A stretch of 64,000 nucleotides of DNA from positions 248,001-312,000 of the forward strand of contig NZ_QQAV01000004.1 of the NCBI RefSeq assembly GCF_003350475.1. Reading direction: 5' to 3'. Every line of letters starts with the position of its first letter. Position 1 is the first letter of the stretch. Shown piece by piece: positions 33,665-42,446 of the stretch. A program made the position numbers and the translations under genes. Origin of the DNA: Pseudacidovorax intermedius. GTDB taxonomy: Bacteria > Pseudomonadota > Gammaproteobacteria > Burkholderiales > Burkholderiaceae_C. Below the pieces are notes generated by a model, which had not been told where the DNA came from, did no database searches, and saw nothing but the letters and a program-made list of their open reading frames with translations.

Positions 33665-34686
33665 GAACGGGCTCCTTCGCTCTTCTTCATGCGGGCCAGC
33701 AGCAGCTTGGACAGCGCCAGCACGACGAAGGTGATGAAGAACAGGACCAGGCCGAGGTACATCAGCGCGGCCTGGTGCAGACCGGCGCCGGCCTCGGCGA
33801 ATTCGTTGGCCAGCGCCGAGGTGATGCTGTTGGCCGCCTGGAAGAGCGACAGCGAATCGAGCTGGTTCATGTTGCCGATGACGAAGGTCACGGCCATGGT
33901 CTCGCCCAGGGCGCGGCCCAGACCGAGCATGATGCCGCCGACCACGCCGGCCTTGGTGTAGGGCAGCACGACCTTGCTCACCACCTCCCAGGTGGTGGCG
34001 CCCAGGCCGTAGGCCGACTCCTTCAGCATCGGTGGCGTGACCTCGAAGACGTCGCGCATCACCGAGGCGATGAAGGGGATGATCATGATGGCCAGGATGA
34101 TGCCGGCCGACAGGATGCCGATGCCCACGGGTGGGCCGGCCACCAGCGCGCCCAGCACGGGCACGCCGGTCAGCAGCTTCTGCAGGGGCTGCTGCACATA
34201 GGTGGCGAGGATAGGGCCGAAGACCAGCAGGCCCCACATGCCGTACACGATGGAGGGCACGGCGGCCAGCAGTTCGATGGCGGTGCCCAGCGGGCGCTTG
34301 AGCCAGCTGGGCGAGAGTTCGGTGAGGAAGAGCGCGATGCCGAAGCTCACCGGCACCGCGATCAACAGGGCAATGATGGAGGTCGCCAGCGTGCCGTAGA
34401 TCATCACCAGGCCGCCGAACTCTTCCTGCACCGGGTCCCAGACGCTGCTGGTCAGGAAACCCAAGCCGTACTTGGCGATGGCGGGCCAGGCGCCGATGAC
34501 GAGCGAGACGAGGATGCCGATCAGCAGGGCCAGCGTCAGCAGCGCAGCGCCCTTGGCGGCCCAGCCGAACAGCAGGTCGGCCATGGGGCCGGAGCGGGGA
34601 CGCTTGACCGGCGGAGGCACCGCGGGGCGGACCCGCTCGGCGGGCCGCTCGAGCCCCTGGCCGTCGGCGGTGAGAGTGGATGACAC
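33661..34686 (-). CDS. pstC: Phosphate ABC transporter permease PstC
   Basis: A 341-residue permease with about six helices and the EAA-like motif [20 protein letters not shown]. The GTG at 34686 is preferred: it has AGGAGG eight bases upstream and gives a start like that of relatives (VSSTLTADG). An ATG at 34749 with a weaker GGGAG would add 21 residues. It lies between pstS and pstA. Confidence 0.94.
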   Translation of the reverse strand: MSSTLTADGQGLERPAERVRPAVPPPVKRPRSGPMADLLFGWAAKGAALLTLALLIGILVSLVIGAWPAIAKYGLGFLTSSVWDPVQEEFGGLVMIYGTLATSIIALLIAVPVSFGIALFLTELSPSWLKRPLGTAIELLAAVPSIVYGMWGLLVFGPILATYVQQPLQKLLTGVPVLGALVAGPPVGIGILSAGIILAIMIIPFIASVMRDVFEVTPPMLKESAYGLGATTWEVVSKVVLPYTKAGVVGGIMLGLGRALGETMAVTFVIGNMNQLDSLSLFQAANSITSALANEFAEAGAGLHQAALMYLGLVLFFITFVVLALSKLLLARMKKSEGARS

Positions 34687-34802
34687 GGTATGAACCTCCT
34701 GCGGGCGCGCATCGACCCGCACCGTCGACTCGGCAGCGATGCGGGTCATGCGGCTCCCTGTTCCTGGTTTGTCTTAGTTATGGAATCCCGAGGGGGCCGG
34801 GG

Positions 34803-35840
34803 TCAGTGCGAGGCGACGACCTTGCCCGAGCCGTCCTTGATGCCATCCCACGACTTGCGGATCGTGGCCTTCACGGCGTCGGGCATCGGCACGTAGTCCA
34901 GGTCGTCGGCGGTCTTGTCGCCGTTCTTGTAGGCCCAGTCGAAGAACTTGAGCACGGTGGTGCCCTGGGCCGGCTTGTCCTGCACCTTGTGCATCAGGAT
35001 GAAGGTGGCACCGGTGATGGGCCAGGCGCCGTCGCCAGGCTGGTTGGTCAGCACCTGGTAGAAGCTCTTGTTCCAGTCGGCGCCGGCGGCGGCGGCCTTG
35101 AAGGCGGTGTCCTCGGGCGAGACGAACTTGCCGGCCGAGTTCTGCAGCAGGGCGTAGGTCATCTTGTTCTGCTTGACGTAGGCGTACTCGACATAGCCGA
35201 TCGAGTTGGGCAGGCGGCCCACGAACGCGGCGACGCCTTCGTTGCCCTTGCCGCCGGCGCCGGTGGGCCAGTTCACGGCGGTGCCTTCACCGACCTTGTC
35301 CTTCCACTCGGTGTTCACCTTCGACAGGTAGTTGGTGAACAGGAAGCTGGTGCCGGAACCATCGGCGCGGCGCACCGGGGCGATGGCGGCGTCGGGCAGG
35401 TTCAGCGAGGGGTTCAGGGCCTTGATGGCGGGGTCGTTCCACTTGGCGATCTTGCCCAGGTAGATGTCGCCCAGCACCTGGCCGCTCAGCTTGAGTTCGC
35501 CAGCCTTGATGCCCTGGATGTTCACGACGGGGATCACGCCGCCGATGACGGTGGGGAACTGCAGCAGGCCCTTGGACTCCAGCTCGGCGTCCTTCAGCGG
35601 GGCATCGGAGGCACCGAAGTCGACGGTCTTGGCCTCGATCTGCTTGATGCCGGCACCGGAGCCGACCGACTGGTAGTTGATCTTGACGCCGGTGGCCTTG
35701 TTGAAATCGGAGGCCCACTTGGCGTACAGCGGGGCGGGGAAGCTGGCGCCGGCGCCGGTGGCTTCCTGGGCGAAGGCGGGCACATGCGCGAAAGCGGCGA
35801 GGGTCAGGCCGGCGGCGGCAATTTGAAATACGGACTTCAT
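34803..35840 (-). CDS. pstS: Periplasmic phosphate-binding protein PstS
   Basis: A 345-residue protein with a signal peptide ([19 protein letters not shown], cut after AFA) and the PstS signatures [34 protein letters not shown] and [12 protein letters not shown], which line the phosphate pocket. It delivers phosphate to PstCAB. The ATG at 35840 follows AAAGGAAG. A Pho box (35908-35925) lies about 70 bases upstream, and a perfect hairpin ACCCCCGG/CCGGGGGT (35865-35882) sits in the leader. Confidence 0.97.
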   Translation of the reverse strand: MKSVFQIAAAGLTLAAFAHVPAFAQEATGAGASFPAPLYAKWASDFNKATGVKINYQSVGSGAGIKQIEAKTVDFGASDAPLKDAELESKGLLQFPTVIGGVIPVVNIQGIKAGELKLSGQVLGDIYLGKIAKWNDPAIKALNPSLNLPDAAIAPVRRADGSGTSFLFTNYLSKVNTEWKDKVGEGTAVNWPTGAGGKGNEGVAAFVGRLPNSIGYVEYAYVKQNKMTYALLQNSAGKFVSPEDTAFKAAAAGADWNKSFYQVLTNQPGDGAWPITGATFILMHKVQDKPAQGTTVLKFFDWAYKNGDKTADDLDYVPMPDAVKATIRKSWDGIKDGSGKVVASH

Positions 35841-35907
35841 GGTCTTCCTTTCCGAAGGGTCACCACCCCCGGGTCCGGGGGTCTGCGGCGGACTGTAGAA
35901 AGGCCAT

Positions 35908-35925
35908 GTGACAGCCATGTGACAC
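35908..35925 (-). promoter_or_regulatory. Pho box upstream of pstS
   Basis: On the minus strand GTGTCAC-ATGG-CTGTCAC: two 7-base repeats of the CTGTCAT type separated by four bases, the standard PhoB half-site spacing. It ends 68 bases before the pstS start. Confidence 0.85.
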
Positions 35926-35974
35926 CCCATCTCCGAGGGAAAACCGCCCCGGGGCGCGCTCGCCCACCATGACA

Positions 35975-35992
35975 CTGTCATCAATTCGTCAT
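35975..35992 (+). promoter_or_regulatory. Pho box upstream of ppx
   Basis: CTGTCAT-CAAT-TCGTCAT: 7-4-7 spacing on the plus strand, 66 bases before the ppx ATG. It suggests PhoB control of ppx, divergent from pstS. Confidence 0.8.
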
Positions 35993-36058
35993 GTCTCGGA
36001 CGGAGGATCGCCAGCCTGCCGCCGCTACCATCGGGGCCGACTTTTCCCTCCTTGATGT

Positions 36059-37576
36059 ATGCAGAACGGAACGCGCCTGGCCGCCATTGATCTCGGCTCC
36101 AACAGTTTTCGCCTGGAGATCGGCCGCGTGGACCACGGGCAGATCCAGCGCGCCGAATACTTCAAGGAGACGGTGCGCCTGGGCAACGGCCTGGACAGCG
36201 CACGCAACCTGACCCACGAGGCCATGCAGCGCGGCTGGGACGCCCTGGCCCGCTTCGGCGAGCGGCTGGCCGGCTTCGAGCGCGCCCAGGTGCGTGCGGT
36301 GGCCACACAGACGCTGCGCGAGGCGCGCAACCGCGAGGAATTCCTGCTGCGGGCCCGCACCGTGCTAGGCTTCGGCATCGACGTCATCCCCGGGCGCGAG
36401 GAAGCACGCCTGATCTACCAGGGCGTGGCCCACCTGCTGCCGCGCAACGAGGTGGCCGACAGCGAGCGCCGGCTGGTGGTCGACATCGGCGGACGCTCCA
36501 CCGAGATGATCATCGGCTCGGGCCTGCAGGCGCAGACCACCGAGTCTTACCGGGTTGGCAGCGTCGCGTGGTCGATGAAGCACTTTCCGGATGGCCAGTT
36601 CTCGGCCAGTGCCTTCCGCGTCGCCGAGATCGCGGCCAAGGCCGTCATGGACGACGCCCTCAACAACTACACCCGCGACCAGTGGGACACGGCCTATGGC
36701 GCCTCGGGCACCATCGGTGCGGTGGGCGACCTGGTGGCGGCGGCTGGCGGCCGCGCTGGCGTGATCACGCGCGCCGACCTGGACTGGCTGCTGGACCGCC
36801 TGCTCAAGGCCGGCAGTGCCGAACGCCTGCGGCTGGACGGCCTGCGCGAAGACCGCAAGCCCGTCATCGGCGGCGGCCTCGCCGTACTGCGGGCGTTGTT
36901 CGACCTGCTTTCCATCGACGAGATGCGCGTGGCCCAGGGCGCTCTGCGCCACGGTGTGCTGTACGAATTGCTCGAGCGCGACGACGGCGTGGCCGACCTG
37001 CGCGACAGCACGGTGGCCCGGCTGGCGCACCGCTTCGACGCCGACGAGGCCCAGGCACGGCGGGTGGGCGACGCGGCCGCGGCGCTCTTCGTGCAGCTGG
37101 TGCCCGAGGCCAGTGGCGGCGCCAGCGCCAGCCGGGCCGGCCGGGCGCTGCGCAAGCTGCGCTGGGCGGCCCAGCTGCACGAGATCGGCATGCACATCTC
37201 GCACAGCGACTACCACAAGCACGGCGCCTACATCCTCGACAACGTGGACGTGCCCGGCTTCGCGGTCAACGAGACCCATGCCCTGAGCCAGCTGGTGCTC
37301 GGCCACCGGGGCAAGCTGCGCAAGGTCGAAGCCTCGATGGCCGACGAAACCTTCGCTGCCCAGCTGCTGGCCCTGCGGCTGGCGGTGATCCTCTGCCACG
37401 CGCGGCGCGATCCGGAGGCCGATGCGCTGGCCGTGGAACTGTCGGGCGCACGCGGCTTTGCGGTGCGGGCGCGCCAGGACTGGGCGGAGCGCTATCCCCA
37501 GTCGGCGCACCTGCTGCGCGAAGAGGTGCTGGCCTGGCAGAAGACGAGCTGGATGCTCGCACTGCATCTGGACTGA
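36059..37576 (+). CDS. ppx: Exopolyphosphatase Ppx/GppA
   Basis: A 505-residue protein of the Ppx/GppA family: [15 protein letters not shown], the central [13 protein letters not shown] phosphate-binding loop, [12 protein letters not shown], and a C-terminal HD-like helical part ([20 protein letters not shown]). It removes terminal phosphate from polyphosphate. It is divergent from the pst operon and faces sixA and ppk1 on the other strand, so synthesis and breakdown genes of polyphosphate are side by side. Confidence 0.93.
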   Translation: MQNGTRLAAIDLGSNSFRLEIGRVDHGQIQRAEYFKETVRLGNGLDSARNLTHEAMQRGWDALARFGERLAGFERAQVRAVATQTLREARNREEFLLRARTVLGFGIDVIPGREEARLIYQGVAHLLPRNEVADSERRLVVDIGGRSTEMIIGSGLQAQTTESYRVGSVAWSMKHFPDGQFSASAFRVAEIAAKAVMDDALNNYTRDQWDTAYGASGTIGAVGDLVAAAGGRAGVITRADLDWLLDRLLKAGSAERLRLDGLREDRKPVIGGGLAVLRALFDLLSIDEMRVAQGALRHGVLYELLERDDGVADLRDSTVARLAHRFDADEAQARRVGDAAAALFVQLVPEASGGASASRAGRALRKLRWAAQLHEIGMHISHSDYHKHGAYILDNVDVPGFAVNETHALSQLVLGHRGKLRKVEASMADETFAAQLLALRLAVILCHARRDPEADALAVELSGARGFAVRARQDWAERYPQSAHLLREEVLAWQKTSWMLALHLD

Positions 37577-37639
37577 AGGCTGTCCCTGGACTGAAGGCTG
37601 TCCCTGGACTGTAGGCTGCACCTGGACGGAGGAATGCAT
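37568..37639. repeat. 18-base tandem repeat at the ppx stop codon
   Basis: CTGGACTGAAGGCTGTCC is repeated exactly at 37568-37585 and 37586-37603, then with changes at 37604-37621 and 37622-37639. The ppx TGA lies inside the first unit, so the array begins within the coding end. It looks like a small slippage-born minisatellite. Confidence 0.85.
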
Positions 37640-37691
37640 CTGGCCCGAAGCCGCGCCGCTGCGCCTCGAGCGCCGCTCGGCTCACCGGCAA

Positions 37692-37717
37692 CCGTTCGGG
37701 CTGAGCCTGTCGAAGCC
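37692..37717. repeat. Dispersed extragenic repeat (TTCG...CGAA type)
   Basis: The stretch GTTCGGGCTGAGCCTGTCGA with its flanks matches a short imperfect palindrome that recurs between genes in many Burkholderiales genomes. It lies between the convergent ppx and sixA genes. Recognition is from memory of such genomes; no second copy is present in this window. Confidence 0.65.
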
Positions 37718-37734
37718 AGGGCGCAGGACGACGT

Positions 37735-38196
37735 TCAGAGCAGCTCGGGCGCCTGCACCGTGACCATCACGGTCTGCTCCTCGCCGTCGCGCTCGCGCGT
37801 GCGCAGCCACCACACCGAGCCCTTGCGCACGGCGCAACTGTCCTGCTGAAGCCCCAGCAGGCGCGCGACGGCCTGTCCCAGGGCCGGCTGGTGGCCCACC
37901 AGCACGATCACCGACTTGCCATGCGGCCAGCCGGCCGCGGCCAGCAGTTCATCACCGGTCGCGTGCGGCGCGATTTCCTCGCGCAGCTTGTACTTGCGGC
38001 CCAACGCCAGCACCGTCTGCTCGCAGCGGCGCGCCGGGCTGCACAGGATGCGCGTGCCCTCGGGCAGTTGCCGATCCAGCCACGCCGCCATGCGCTTGGC
38101 CTGCTTCTCGCCCCGCGGCGTGAGCGAGCGGGCCAGGTCGTCGCAGCCCTCGTGCCAGTCTTCGGCTTCGGCATGGCGCCAGAGGATCAGGTCCAT
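37735..38196 (-). CDS. sixA: Phosphohistidine phosphatase SixA-like
   Basis: A 153-residue histidine phosphatase: ILWRHAEAED with the catalytic RH pair, SPARRCEQT, and the second His in LVGHQPALGQ. SixA removes phosphate from phosphohistidine proteins. It lies 33 bases after ppk1 on the same strand, probably in one operon. Confidence 0.9.
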   Translation of the reverse strand: MDLILWRHAEAEDWHEGCDDLARSLTPRGEKQAKRMAAWLDRQLPEGTRILCSPARRCEQTVLALGRKYKLREEIAPHATGDELLAAAGWPHGKSVIVLVGHQPALGQAVARLLGLQQDSCAVRKGSVWWLRTRERDGEEQTVMVTVQAPELL

Positions 38197-38229
38197 GGTC
38201 TCTTCCTTCCCTTGCGAACAGTGCGCGTC

Positions 38230-40404
38230 TCAGACACCCGGGCCGCGGCCGCGAAAGGCATAGCGCCCCATGAGGGCCGCCTGCGCGCCGTGCGCCTCGA
38301 TGGCGCGCGAGGCGCCGGGCTCGCCCGCATGCAGGTTGCGGTCCACCCGCTCATAGCGGCCGTCGGCTTCCAGCTCCCAGGCATCGCGGCCATCGTGCAG
38401 GTAGGCCACCAGGCATTCGTCGATCAGCCGCTGGCGCAGCACCGGGTGCGTCACCGGCCAGGCCACCTCGACGCGCCGCATCATGTTGCGGTTCATCCAG
38501 TCGGCGCTGGAAAGGTACAGGCTCTCGTCCTCGTCCACGCGGAAGTAGAAGACCCGCGAATGCTCCAGGAAGCGCCCGATGATCGAGCGCACGCGGATGT
38601 TCTCGCTCACGCCCGGCACCTGCGCCGGCAACATGCAGGCGCCACGGACGATGAGGTCGATCTTCACGCCGCGGCTGCCGGCGCGCAGCAGCGCGGCGAT
38701 CAGCGCCTCGTCCGTGAGCGCATTCATCTTGGCGACGATGCGCGTGGTCTTGCCCTCGCCCGCAGCCTCGGCCAGCGCGTCGATGCGGGCCACCAGGTTC
38801 CTGTGCAGGTCGAAGGGCGCCACCCACAGCCGCTGCAGCTTGGGCAGCCGGCTCTGGCCAGCCAGGTGCACGAAGAGCGCATCCATGTCCGCCGTGAGTT
38901 GCGGGTCGGCCGTCAGGTGGCTGATGTCGGTGTACAGCCGCGCGGTGCGTGGGTTGTAGTTGCCGGTCGAGAGATGGCCGTAGCGGCGGATGTGGCGGCC
39001 TTCGCGGCGGGTGACCAGCAGCATCTTGGCGTGCGTCTTGAGACCCACCACGCCATACACCACCTGCGCGCCGATGGATTCGAGCACCTCGGCCCAGTTG
39101 ATGTTGGCCTCTTCGTCGAAGCGGGCCTTGAGCTCCACCACCGCCATCACCTCCTTGCCGCGGCGCACGGCCTCGCGCAGCAGGTCCATCAGCACCGAGT
39201 CGGAGCCGGTGCGGTAGATGGTCTGCTTGATGGCCAGCACCTGCGGATCGGCCACCGCCTCGCGCAGGAATTCGATGACGCCGTCGAAGCTCTCGAAGGG
39301 CTGATGGATCAGCACATCGCTGCGCTGCAGCCGGTCGAAGAAGGACTGGCCGGTCGACAGGTTGATCGGGTAGGAGGCCTGGTAGGGCGTGAAGCGCAGG
39401 TCCTTGAAGCGCGGCTCGTCGATCAGGTCGACCATCTGCGAGAAGCGCGCCAGGTTCACCGGACCCGGCACGCGGTAGAGCGCGCCCTGCGGCAGGTTGA
39501 ACTGCGCGAGCAGGAAGCTCCACAGCGACTCGTCGCAGTCGGCCGACACCTCCAGCCGCACGGCCTGGCCGAAGTTGCGGTGTTGCAGGCCCTGGCGCAG
39601 GGCGGTGCGCAGGTTCTTGACGTCCTCCTCGTCCACGGCGAGGTCGGAATGGCGCGTGACGCGGAACTGCGAGAACTGCCCCACCTCGCGCCCCGGGAAC
39701 ATCGCATGCAGGTGCGCCCGCACGATGCTCGACAGCGCCACCACGAGCGTCTTGCCCTCCGACACCTTGGCCGGCATGCGGATCAGCCGCGGCAGCACGC
39801 GCGGCACCTTGAGGATGGCGATGGGGTTCTCGCGGCCGAAGGCGTCCTTGCCCGAGAGCTTGACGATGAAGTTCAGCGACTTGTTGGCCACCTGCGGAAA
39901 GGGATGGGCCGGGTCCAGCGCGACGGGGATCAGCAGCGGCCGCACCTCGCGCTCGAAGTATTCCTGCACCCACTTGCGCTGCGCCGCATTGCGCTTGCCG
40001 TGCGAGATGACATGAATGCCATGCTCGGCAAAGGCCGGCAGCAGTTCGTCGTTGTAGAGCTGGTACTGGCGTGCCACCAGCGCATGCGCGGCCGCGGACA
40101 GGGCATCGAAGGATTCGGCCGTGTAGGGCCCGGTACCCTGCGCTTCGAGGCACGCCCGCACGTGCGGCTCGGCCCGCACCTCGAAGAACTCGTCGAGGTT
40201 GGACGAGACGATGCACAGGTAGCGCAGCCGCTCCAGCAGCGGCACTTCGGGCCGCTCCGACCAGTTCAGGACGCGCCGGTTGAAGGCCAGGATGCTGTGG
40301 TCCCGGTCCAGCAACGGGGTGGCTGCCGGCACATTCGGCGTCGGCAGGGACTCTTCGGAAAAGGGCATGACGTCGGGGTCGAGGGACAGAGGCAAGACTG
40401 TCAT
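38230..40404 (-). CDS. ppk1: Polyphosphate kinase Ppk1
   Basis: A 724-residue protein with the Ppk1 order of domains: N-terminal helical domain (LAFNRRVLNWSERPEVPLLE), head domain, and two catalytic C-terminal domains with the phosphorylated His in VGLKTHAKMLLV and RYGHLSTGNYN. It makes polyphosphate from ATP reversibly. The ATG at 40404 lies in a Pho-box-rich leader; a later Met (MPFSEES) is an alternative start. Neighbours ppx and sixA support a polyphosphate module. Confidence 0.96.
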   Translation of the reverse strand: MTVLPLSLDPDVMPFSEESLPTPNVPAATPLLDRDHSILAFNRRVLNWSERPEVPLLERLRYLCIVSSNLDEFFEVRAEPHVRACLEAQGTGPYTAESFDALSAAAHALVARQYQLYNDELLPAFAEHGIHVISHGKRNAAQRKWVQEYFEREVRPLLIPVALDPAHPFPQVANKSLNFIVKLSGKDAFGRENPIAILKVPRVLPRLIRMPAKVSEGKTLVVALSSIVRAHLHAMFPGREVGQFSQFRVTRHSDLAVDEEDVKNLRTALRQGLQHRNFGQAVRLEVSADCDESLWSFLLAQFNLPQGALYRVPGPVNLARFSQMVDLIDEPRFKDLRFTPYQASYPINLSTGQSFFDRLQRSDVLIHQPFESFDGVIEFLREAVADPQVLAIKQTIYRTGSDSVLMDLLREAVRRGKEVMAVVELKARFDEEANINWAEVLESIGAQVVYGVVGLKTHAKMLLVTRREGRHIRRYGHLSTGNYNPRTARLYTDISHLTADPQLTADMDALFVHLAGQSRLPKLQRLWVAPFDLHRNLVARIDALAEAAGEGKTTRIVAKMNALTDEALIAALLRAGSRGVKIDLIVRGACMLPAQVPGVSENIRVRSIIGRFLEHSRVFYFRVDEDESLYLSSADWMNRNMMRRVEVAWPVTHPVLRQRLIDECLVAYLHDGRDAWELEADGRYERVDRNLHAGEPGASRAIEAHGAQAALMGRYAFRGRGPGV

Positions 40405-40447
40405 CCCATTGTCATGTTTGAATGTGACGCCGTCATGACACTGTCAT
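40398..40447. promoter_or_regulatory. Pho-box cluster upstream of ppk1
   Basis: On the minus strand, GTGTCAT-GACG-GCGTCAC (40441 down to 40424) has 7-4-7 spacing about 20 bases before the ppk1 ATG. On the plus strand CTGTCAT-CCCA-TTGTCAT (40398-40415) and CCGTCAT-GACA-CTGTCAT (40430-40447) also fit. The minus-strand copy is the one oriented for ppk1. Confidence 0.75.
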
Positions 40448-40465
40448 GTGCCGCGCCGCCCCCGC

Positions 40466-41290
40466 TCAGGCGCCGAGGAAGTGGCGGCGATAGCGCGGTG
40501 GCAGGTCGGCCAGGCGCGTCATCATCGGCAGGTCGGCGGTGTTGAAGTCCGGGTCCCAGGCCGGCGCGCCCAGCACCTTGGCGCCCAGGCGCAGATAGCC
40601 CTTGATGAGCGCGGGCGGCTCCACATCGAGCGAGCCGTCGAGCTGGTCGACCGGCAGCGGCAGGCGCGGCTGCACGTGGTACTGGATGGGCGCCATGTGC
40701 GTGGCCGACAGCTGACGCCAGATGCTGGCCGCGGCATCGCCCCCATGCACGCCGTTCTGCAGCATCGGAATGCTGGCGCAGCCGATCATGGTGTCGAGAC
40801 GGTTGCGGTGCATGAAGGCCGCCAGCGCACCCCACAGGGCCAGGATCACGCCGCCCTGGCGATGGTCCGGATGCACGCAGCTGCGGCCCAGTTCGACCAT
40901 GCGCTCACGCAAGGCCCGCAGACGGGTCAGGTCGAACTCGGTGTCGCTGTAGGTGCCGCCCACCCGGCGCGCCTGGGCCGGCGTGAGCACGCGGTAGGTG
41001 CCCACCACCTCGCCGCCAGGCTCCGCGCGCACCAGCAGGTGTTCGCAGAAGTCGTCGAACAGGTCCACGTCATGGCCCGGCAGCGGCGTGGGCAGGCGCG
41101 CGCCCATCTCTTCCACGAAGACACGGTAGCGCAGGCGCTGGGCCTCGCGCACCTCGTCCTGGTGGCGGGCCCAGGCGGCCGTCACGCCGCCGGCCACCGT
41201 TGGCTGGGGCAGTTGGGCAGGCTGCGGCCACAGGGTCTCGCGCAGGCCGAGGCGGGACAGTGCGAGGGTGGGCGTCGGCAGTTCTTTCAT
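40466..41290 (-). CDS. OlsB-like N-acyltransferase (GNAT family)
   Basis: A 274-residue protein of the hemolysin-like GNAT family (PF13444): EAQRLRYRVFVEEMGARLP, DFCEHLLV, VGTYRVLTP, ELGRSCVHPDHRQGGVILAL. OlsB-type members acylate ornithine (or another amino acid) with a 3-hydroxyacyl-ACP, the first step of phosphorus-free ornithine lipids. Its position beside Pho-regulated genes fits membrane lipid replacement during phosphate shortage, but the substrate is not proved. Start at ATG 41290; an upstream in-frame Met would add 20 Arg-rich residues. Confidence 0.78.
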   Translation of the reverse strand: MKELPTPTLALSRLGLRETLWPQPAQLPQPTVAGGVTAAWARHQDEVREAQRLRYRVFVEEMGARLPTPLPGHDVDLFDDFCEHLLVRAEPGGEVVGTYRVLTPAQARRVGGTYSDTEFDLTRLRALRERMVELGRSCVHPDHRQGGVILALWGALAAFMHRNRLDTMIGCASIPMLQNGVHGGDAAASIWRQLSATHMAPIQYHVQPRLPLPVDQLDGSLDVEPPALIKGYLRLGAKVLGAPAWDPDFNTADLPMMTRLADLPPRYRRHFLGA

Positions 41291-41424
41291 GAGCGGCTTT
41301 GGTCTTTTCGGATTGCCGCGCAGTCTGTGCCGCGCCGATGAAGCTCGCATGTCGAAGCCGTGGCAATTGCATGACGGCCCAGCACGGACGGCCGAGCGGC
41401 GCTATCCTGCGGCCCGCCTGCGCA

Positions 41425-41586
41425 GGGATGCGCTTCACGAATGCGCGCGCCGTGGGCATCTGCGGAATCGGGCGATCTGCGTCGTTGCAAATGCTCGCAA
41501 TAGCTGGGCTATTGCTGCGCTTTGCGCCTAGCATCTCATCCCGATCCGCAGCGCCCACTTGCCGCTCGATTCGTGAAGCGCATCCC
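41425..41586. repeat. 162-base palindromic element
   Basis: Arms GGGATGCGCTTCACGAAT (41425-41442) and ATTCGTGAAGCGCATCCC (41569-41586) are perfect complements. The symmetry continues inward (GTGGGC, CTGCGG and TCGGG on the left against CCCGATCCGCAG and GCCCAC on the right) to the centre GCAATAGC-TGG-GCTATTGC (41497-41515). The whole unit can fold as one hairpin. No gene lies inside. It resembles a MITE or large REP/BIME-like element between an olsB-like gene and a GST gene. Confidence 0.85.
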
Positions 41587-41602
41587 TAGGAGCCATCCGA
41601 CC

Positions 41603-42310
41603 ATGTCCGAACAACCTGTCATCGACGTCTATTCCTGGCCCACGCCCAACGGCCACAAGGTCCACATCATGCTGGAGGAGACCGGCCTGCCCTACCGGGC
41701 GCATGCCGTCGACATCGGCCAGGGCGACCAGTTCGCGCCCGACTTCCTGGCCATCAGCCCCAACAACAAGATCCCGGCGATCACCGACCCCGTGGGGCCG
41801 GACGGGCAGCCGATCTCGCTCTTCGAATCGGGCGCCATCCTGGTCTACCTGGCGGCCAAGACCGGCCAGCTGCTGCCCCAGGGCGACCGTGCGCGCTTCG
41901 AGGTGCTGCAGTGGCTGATGTTCCAGATGGGTGGCGTCGGCCCCATGCTGGGCCAGGCCCACCACTTCCGCATGTACGCGCCCGAGAAACTGCCCTATGC
42001 CATCGAGCGCTACACCAACGAGGCGAAGCGGCTGTACGGCGTCATCGACCGCCGCCTGGAGAAGAGCGCCTTCGTCGGCGGTGCCGACTACTCGATTGCC
42101 GACATCGCCATCTTCCCGTGGCTGCGCAGCTGGCAGAACCAGGGCGTGGAGATGGCCGATTACCCGGCGCTCAAGGCCTGGTTCGACGGCATCGCGGCGC
42201 GTCCGGCGGTGCAGCGGGGCGTGCAGGTGCTGGCCGATCGGCGCAAGCCGATCACCGACGACAAGTCGCGCGAGATCCTGTTCGGCAAGACCCAATATCA
42301 GAAGCGCTAG
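41603..42310 (+). CDS. Glutathione transferase, YfcG/YghU type
   Basis: A 235-residue GST-fold protein. The thioredoxin-like domain (VIDVYSWPTPNGHKVHIMLE, NNKIPAITDP, LFESGAILVYLA) and the C-terminal helical domain (GADYSIADIAIFPWL) match disulfide-bond oxidoreductases YfcG/YghU (Nu-class), which use two GSH molecules and lack a classic Ser or Tyr nucleophile. Probably peroxide or disulfide detoxification. It begins 16 bases after the palindromic element. Confidence 0.88.
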   Translation: MSEQPVIDVYSWPTPNGHKVHIMLEETGLPYRAHAVDIGQGDQFAPDFLAISPNNKIPAITDPVGPDGQPISLFESGAILVYLAAKTGQLLPQGDRARFEVLQWLMFQMGGVGPMLGQAHHFRMYAPEKLPYAIERYTNEAKRLYGVIDRRLEKSAFVGGADYSIADIAIFPWLRSWQNQGVEMADYPALKAWFDGIAARPAVQRGVQVLADRRKPITDDKSREILFGKTQYQKR

Positions 42311-42324
42311 AATGGCGGGCTTGT

Positions 42325-42401
42325 CGGAACGTAGCGCAGCCTGGTAGCGCATCTGCTTTGGGAGCAGAGGGTCGCGAGTTCGAATCCCGCCGTTCCGACC
42401 A
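42325..42401 (+). tRNA. tRNA-Pro (TGG)
   Basis: 77 bases with encoded CCA: acceptor CGGAACG pairs with CGTTCCG; D-arm GCGCAGCCTGGTAGCGC; anticodon loop TTTGGGA with anticodon TGG; T-arm GAGTTCGAATC. Confidence 0.97.
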
Positions 42402-42413
42402 ATCCATGCGAAT

Positions 42414-42446
42414 GCCCGCAGTGACTTCGGCCACTGCGGGCGTTTT
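42414..42446. terminator. Terminator between tRNA-Pro and the MarR gene
   Basis: GCCCGCAGTG and CACTGCGGGC form a 10-base stem around an eight-base loop, followed by GTTTTC. It serves the tRNA; on the other strand it lies at the end of the MarR gene and may end that transcript too. Confidence 0.85.

Noticed and set aside
35865-35882. The hairpin in the pstS leader as a riboswitch
   Set aside because: It is only a simple 8-base stem with a 2-base loop; no riboswitch core is seen and Pho-box control is sufficient.
37891-40545. An 884-residue plus-strand open frame across ppk1
   Set aside because: It lies opposite ppk1, which has complete motifs, and its sequence is His/Gln/Arg-rich noise typical of antisense frames in GC-rich DNA.
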